Below are positions 62,896-64,000 of a DNA stretch of 64,000 nt, piece after piece. Origin of the DNA: Coenobita brevimanus (lineage: Eukaryota; Arthropoda; Malacostraca; Decapoda; Coenobitidae); the NCBI GenBank assembly GCA_032717465.1, contig CM064632.1, positions 21,319,925 to 21,383,924 on the forward strand. Direction: 5' to 3'. Both the position numbers and the translations under genes were made by a program. The notes beneath the pieces are model-generated. The model saw only the letters and a list, made by a program, of their open reading frames with translations, did not search any database and was not told the origin of the DNA. How positions within the stretch are numbered: the stretch's first letter is position 1; each line of letters opens with the position of its first letter.

Positions 62896-63239
62896 CCACC
62901 ACTTAATGAGATAGCGACACAAGCACGTGTATTTTTTTATTTGCCAGTATGCAGTAGGTAGTATCAAAATTGTGACGAGGGTATTAATTACTGCATTTTG
63001 ATTGCCCGTTTCCGTGATGCCAATGTGCAGGTTATACTTCTGTAAATTAAGATGTTTTCTTTGTTCCCTTTCCCTTTTTTCGATCATTGTGAGATTCAGA
63101 TTTCTCTGAGCGTGTCCACCTGTCCGACGAAGGCATACCGTAAGGTGATGATTCATTTGACATCTCAGTTGTCAAAATTCGTCCATGATTGCAGTCTCTA
63201 GAGTGTAAACGAACAGACGGAAAACTCTCATCCCGGCTT
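62896..63239. other. No recognised feature
   Basis: Unique-looking DNA. A 96-codon and a 109-codon minus frame overlap it, but neither shows a domain, so they are not called. Confidence 0.5.
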
Positions 63240-63365
63240 AGCCATGCATAGGCCCTTAGAGACACAGACACAGCGGTCTTGGTGTAGGAAACCAATGGGA
63301 TGACCATAGGGTCAGTTGCTTGCCTGCGGTCGATTGATCTGCTGGAGCAGGCATGCCGGAGGTTG
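63240..63365 (+). pseudogene. 3' end of the second LINE type, third copy
   Basis: GTAGGAAACCAATGGGATGA and TTGCCTGCGGTCGATTGATC match the end of the remnant at 15210-15285, diverged. It is followed by GCAACAACACC and then a CAC-rich array, the same order as in both arms. Confidence 0.6.
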
Positions 63366-64000
63366 AGCAACAACACCTAATCACCACGACAGTTCGCCAC
63401 GCTACACACCCTCACCATCATGCATCACCGCCACTGTTAGCTTTCACCACCAAAGTATCGCTAGCACAATACACTGTCACCACCAGTGTATCACCACCAT
63501 TACACATTCACCATAACTATCACCACCACACCTCTTGTTGTATCAGCACTGTATCACCAGCACAACACACCTTCACCATTACTGTATCATCACCACAGTA
63601 CACTTGCATCATCACTGTATCATCACCACAGTACACTTCCATCATCACTGTATCACCACCACAATACACCTTACCCCTAGAGTATCACTACCACAGTACA
63701 CCTCTACCACCACTGTATCACCACCACAATACACATTCACCACCTCTATCACCATCACAAACACTTTCACTGGCACTATCACCACTTCATTACACCCTCA
63801 CTAACACTGTATCACCACCGTACTACATCTCCCTCTCCGTTTCATCACCACAGTTCACCTTCACATCTCTATCACCACCATAATACACCTTCACTACCAT
63901 TGTTTCACCACCACAATACACCTTTACCACCACTGTATCACCACCACAATACACCTTTACCACCACTGTATCACCACCACAATACACCTTTACCACCACT
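63366..64000. repeat. 33-bp minisatellite and related CAC-rich repeats, running off the edge
   Basis: From about 63880 the unit TATCACCACCACAATACACC plus TTTACCACCACTG repeats almost perfectly. Before that, units are degenerate (CTGTATCACCACCACAGTACAC type). The array continues past the window. Thr/Ser/His frames are compositional. Confidence 0.92.

Noticed and set aside
63366..64000. Regular CAC-rich units as a CRISPR array
   Set aside because: The units are adjacent with no unique spacers, and the DNA is eukaryotic; it is a minisatellite.

Overview
The window is eukaryotic, repeat-dense, non-genic DNA, most likely from a decapod crustacean. The reasons are dense AC/AG/ATC microsatellites, CR1-like and RTE-like LINE remnants of the kind common in crabs and shrimps, arthropod TTAGG-type pentamer runs, tRNA-derived SINEs, and no convincing host exon. 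The species cannot be fixed from the sequence. No intact host gene, rRNA, tRNA gene or CRISPR array was found; almost every long open frame is a microsatellite translation or lies in a mobile element.

The dominant structure is a giant inverted repeat. Positions 1-26608 (left arm) reappear as their reverse complement at 27563-53761 (right arm), around a 954-bp unpaired spacer (26609-27562). The left arm runs off the window edge, so the true palindrome may be longer and 53762-64000 may also be arm sequence. By eye the arms are roughly 90% alike in several sampled segments, but one 435-bp tract (24686-25120 / 29558-29992) differs at a single visible base. Both inner arm ends lie in facing remnants of one Tc1/mariner-like transposase.

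The arms differ by mobile-element insertions, giving filled/empty site pairs. Left arm only: a 208-bp TIR element (163-370); a CR1-like LINE (538-5743) carrying a nested TA-flanked TIR element (1150-2307); a second CR1-like LINE (9056-14222) carrying a nested GTAC-flanked TIR element (11357-13286); a tRNA-SINE (21531-21872). Right arm only: a tRNA-related SINE (30737-31247), a 1.3-kb TIR element (33174-34479), an RTE-like LINE (38708-41573), a LINE 3' fragment and a fold-back element near 46.6-47.7 kb, and a 4.5-kb block (48818-53297). Both CR1-like LINEs sit in (GT)n tracts.

Shared by both arms, hence older than the duplication: fold-back family A (about 200 bp), family B, family C (560-690-bp TIR elements carrying TTAGG runs), a LINE 3' terminus followed by CAC/CCA-rich tandem repeats, a 28-bp minisatellite and purine/pyrimidine blocks. 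From 53762 to 64000 there are purine-rich DNA, an RTE-like LINE 3' fragment, a 22-bp minisatellite readable in three frames, two SINE-like elements, long AC/TA microsatellites, and a LINE terminus leading into a 33-bp minisatellite that runs off the edge.

The inverted repeat could be a real diverged palindrome with inter-arm conversion, or two haplotypes joined head to head by the assembler. The sequence alone cannot decide.
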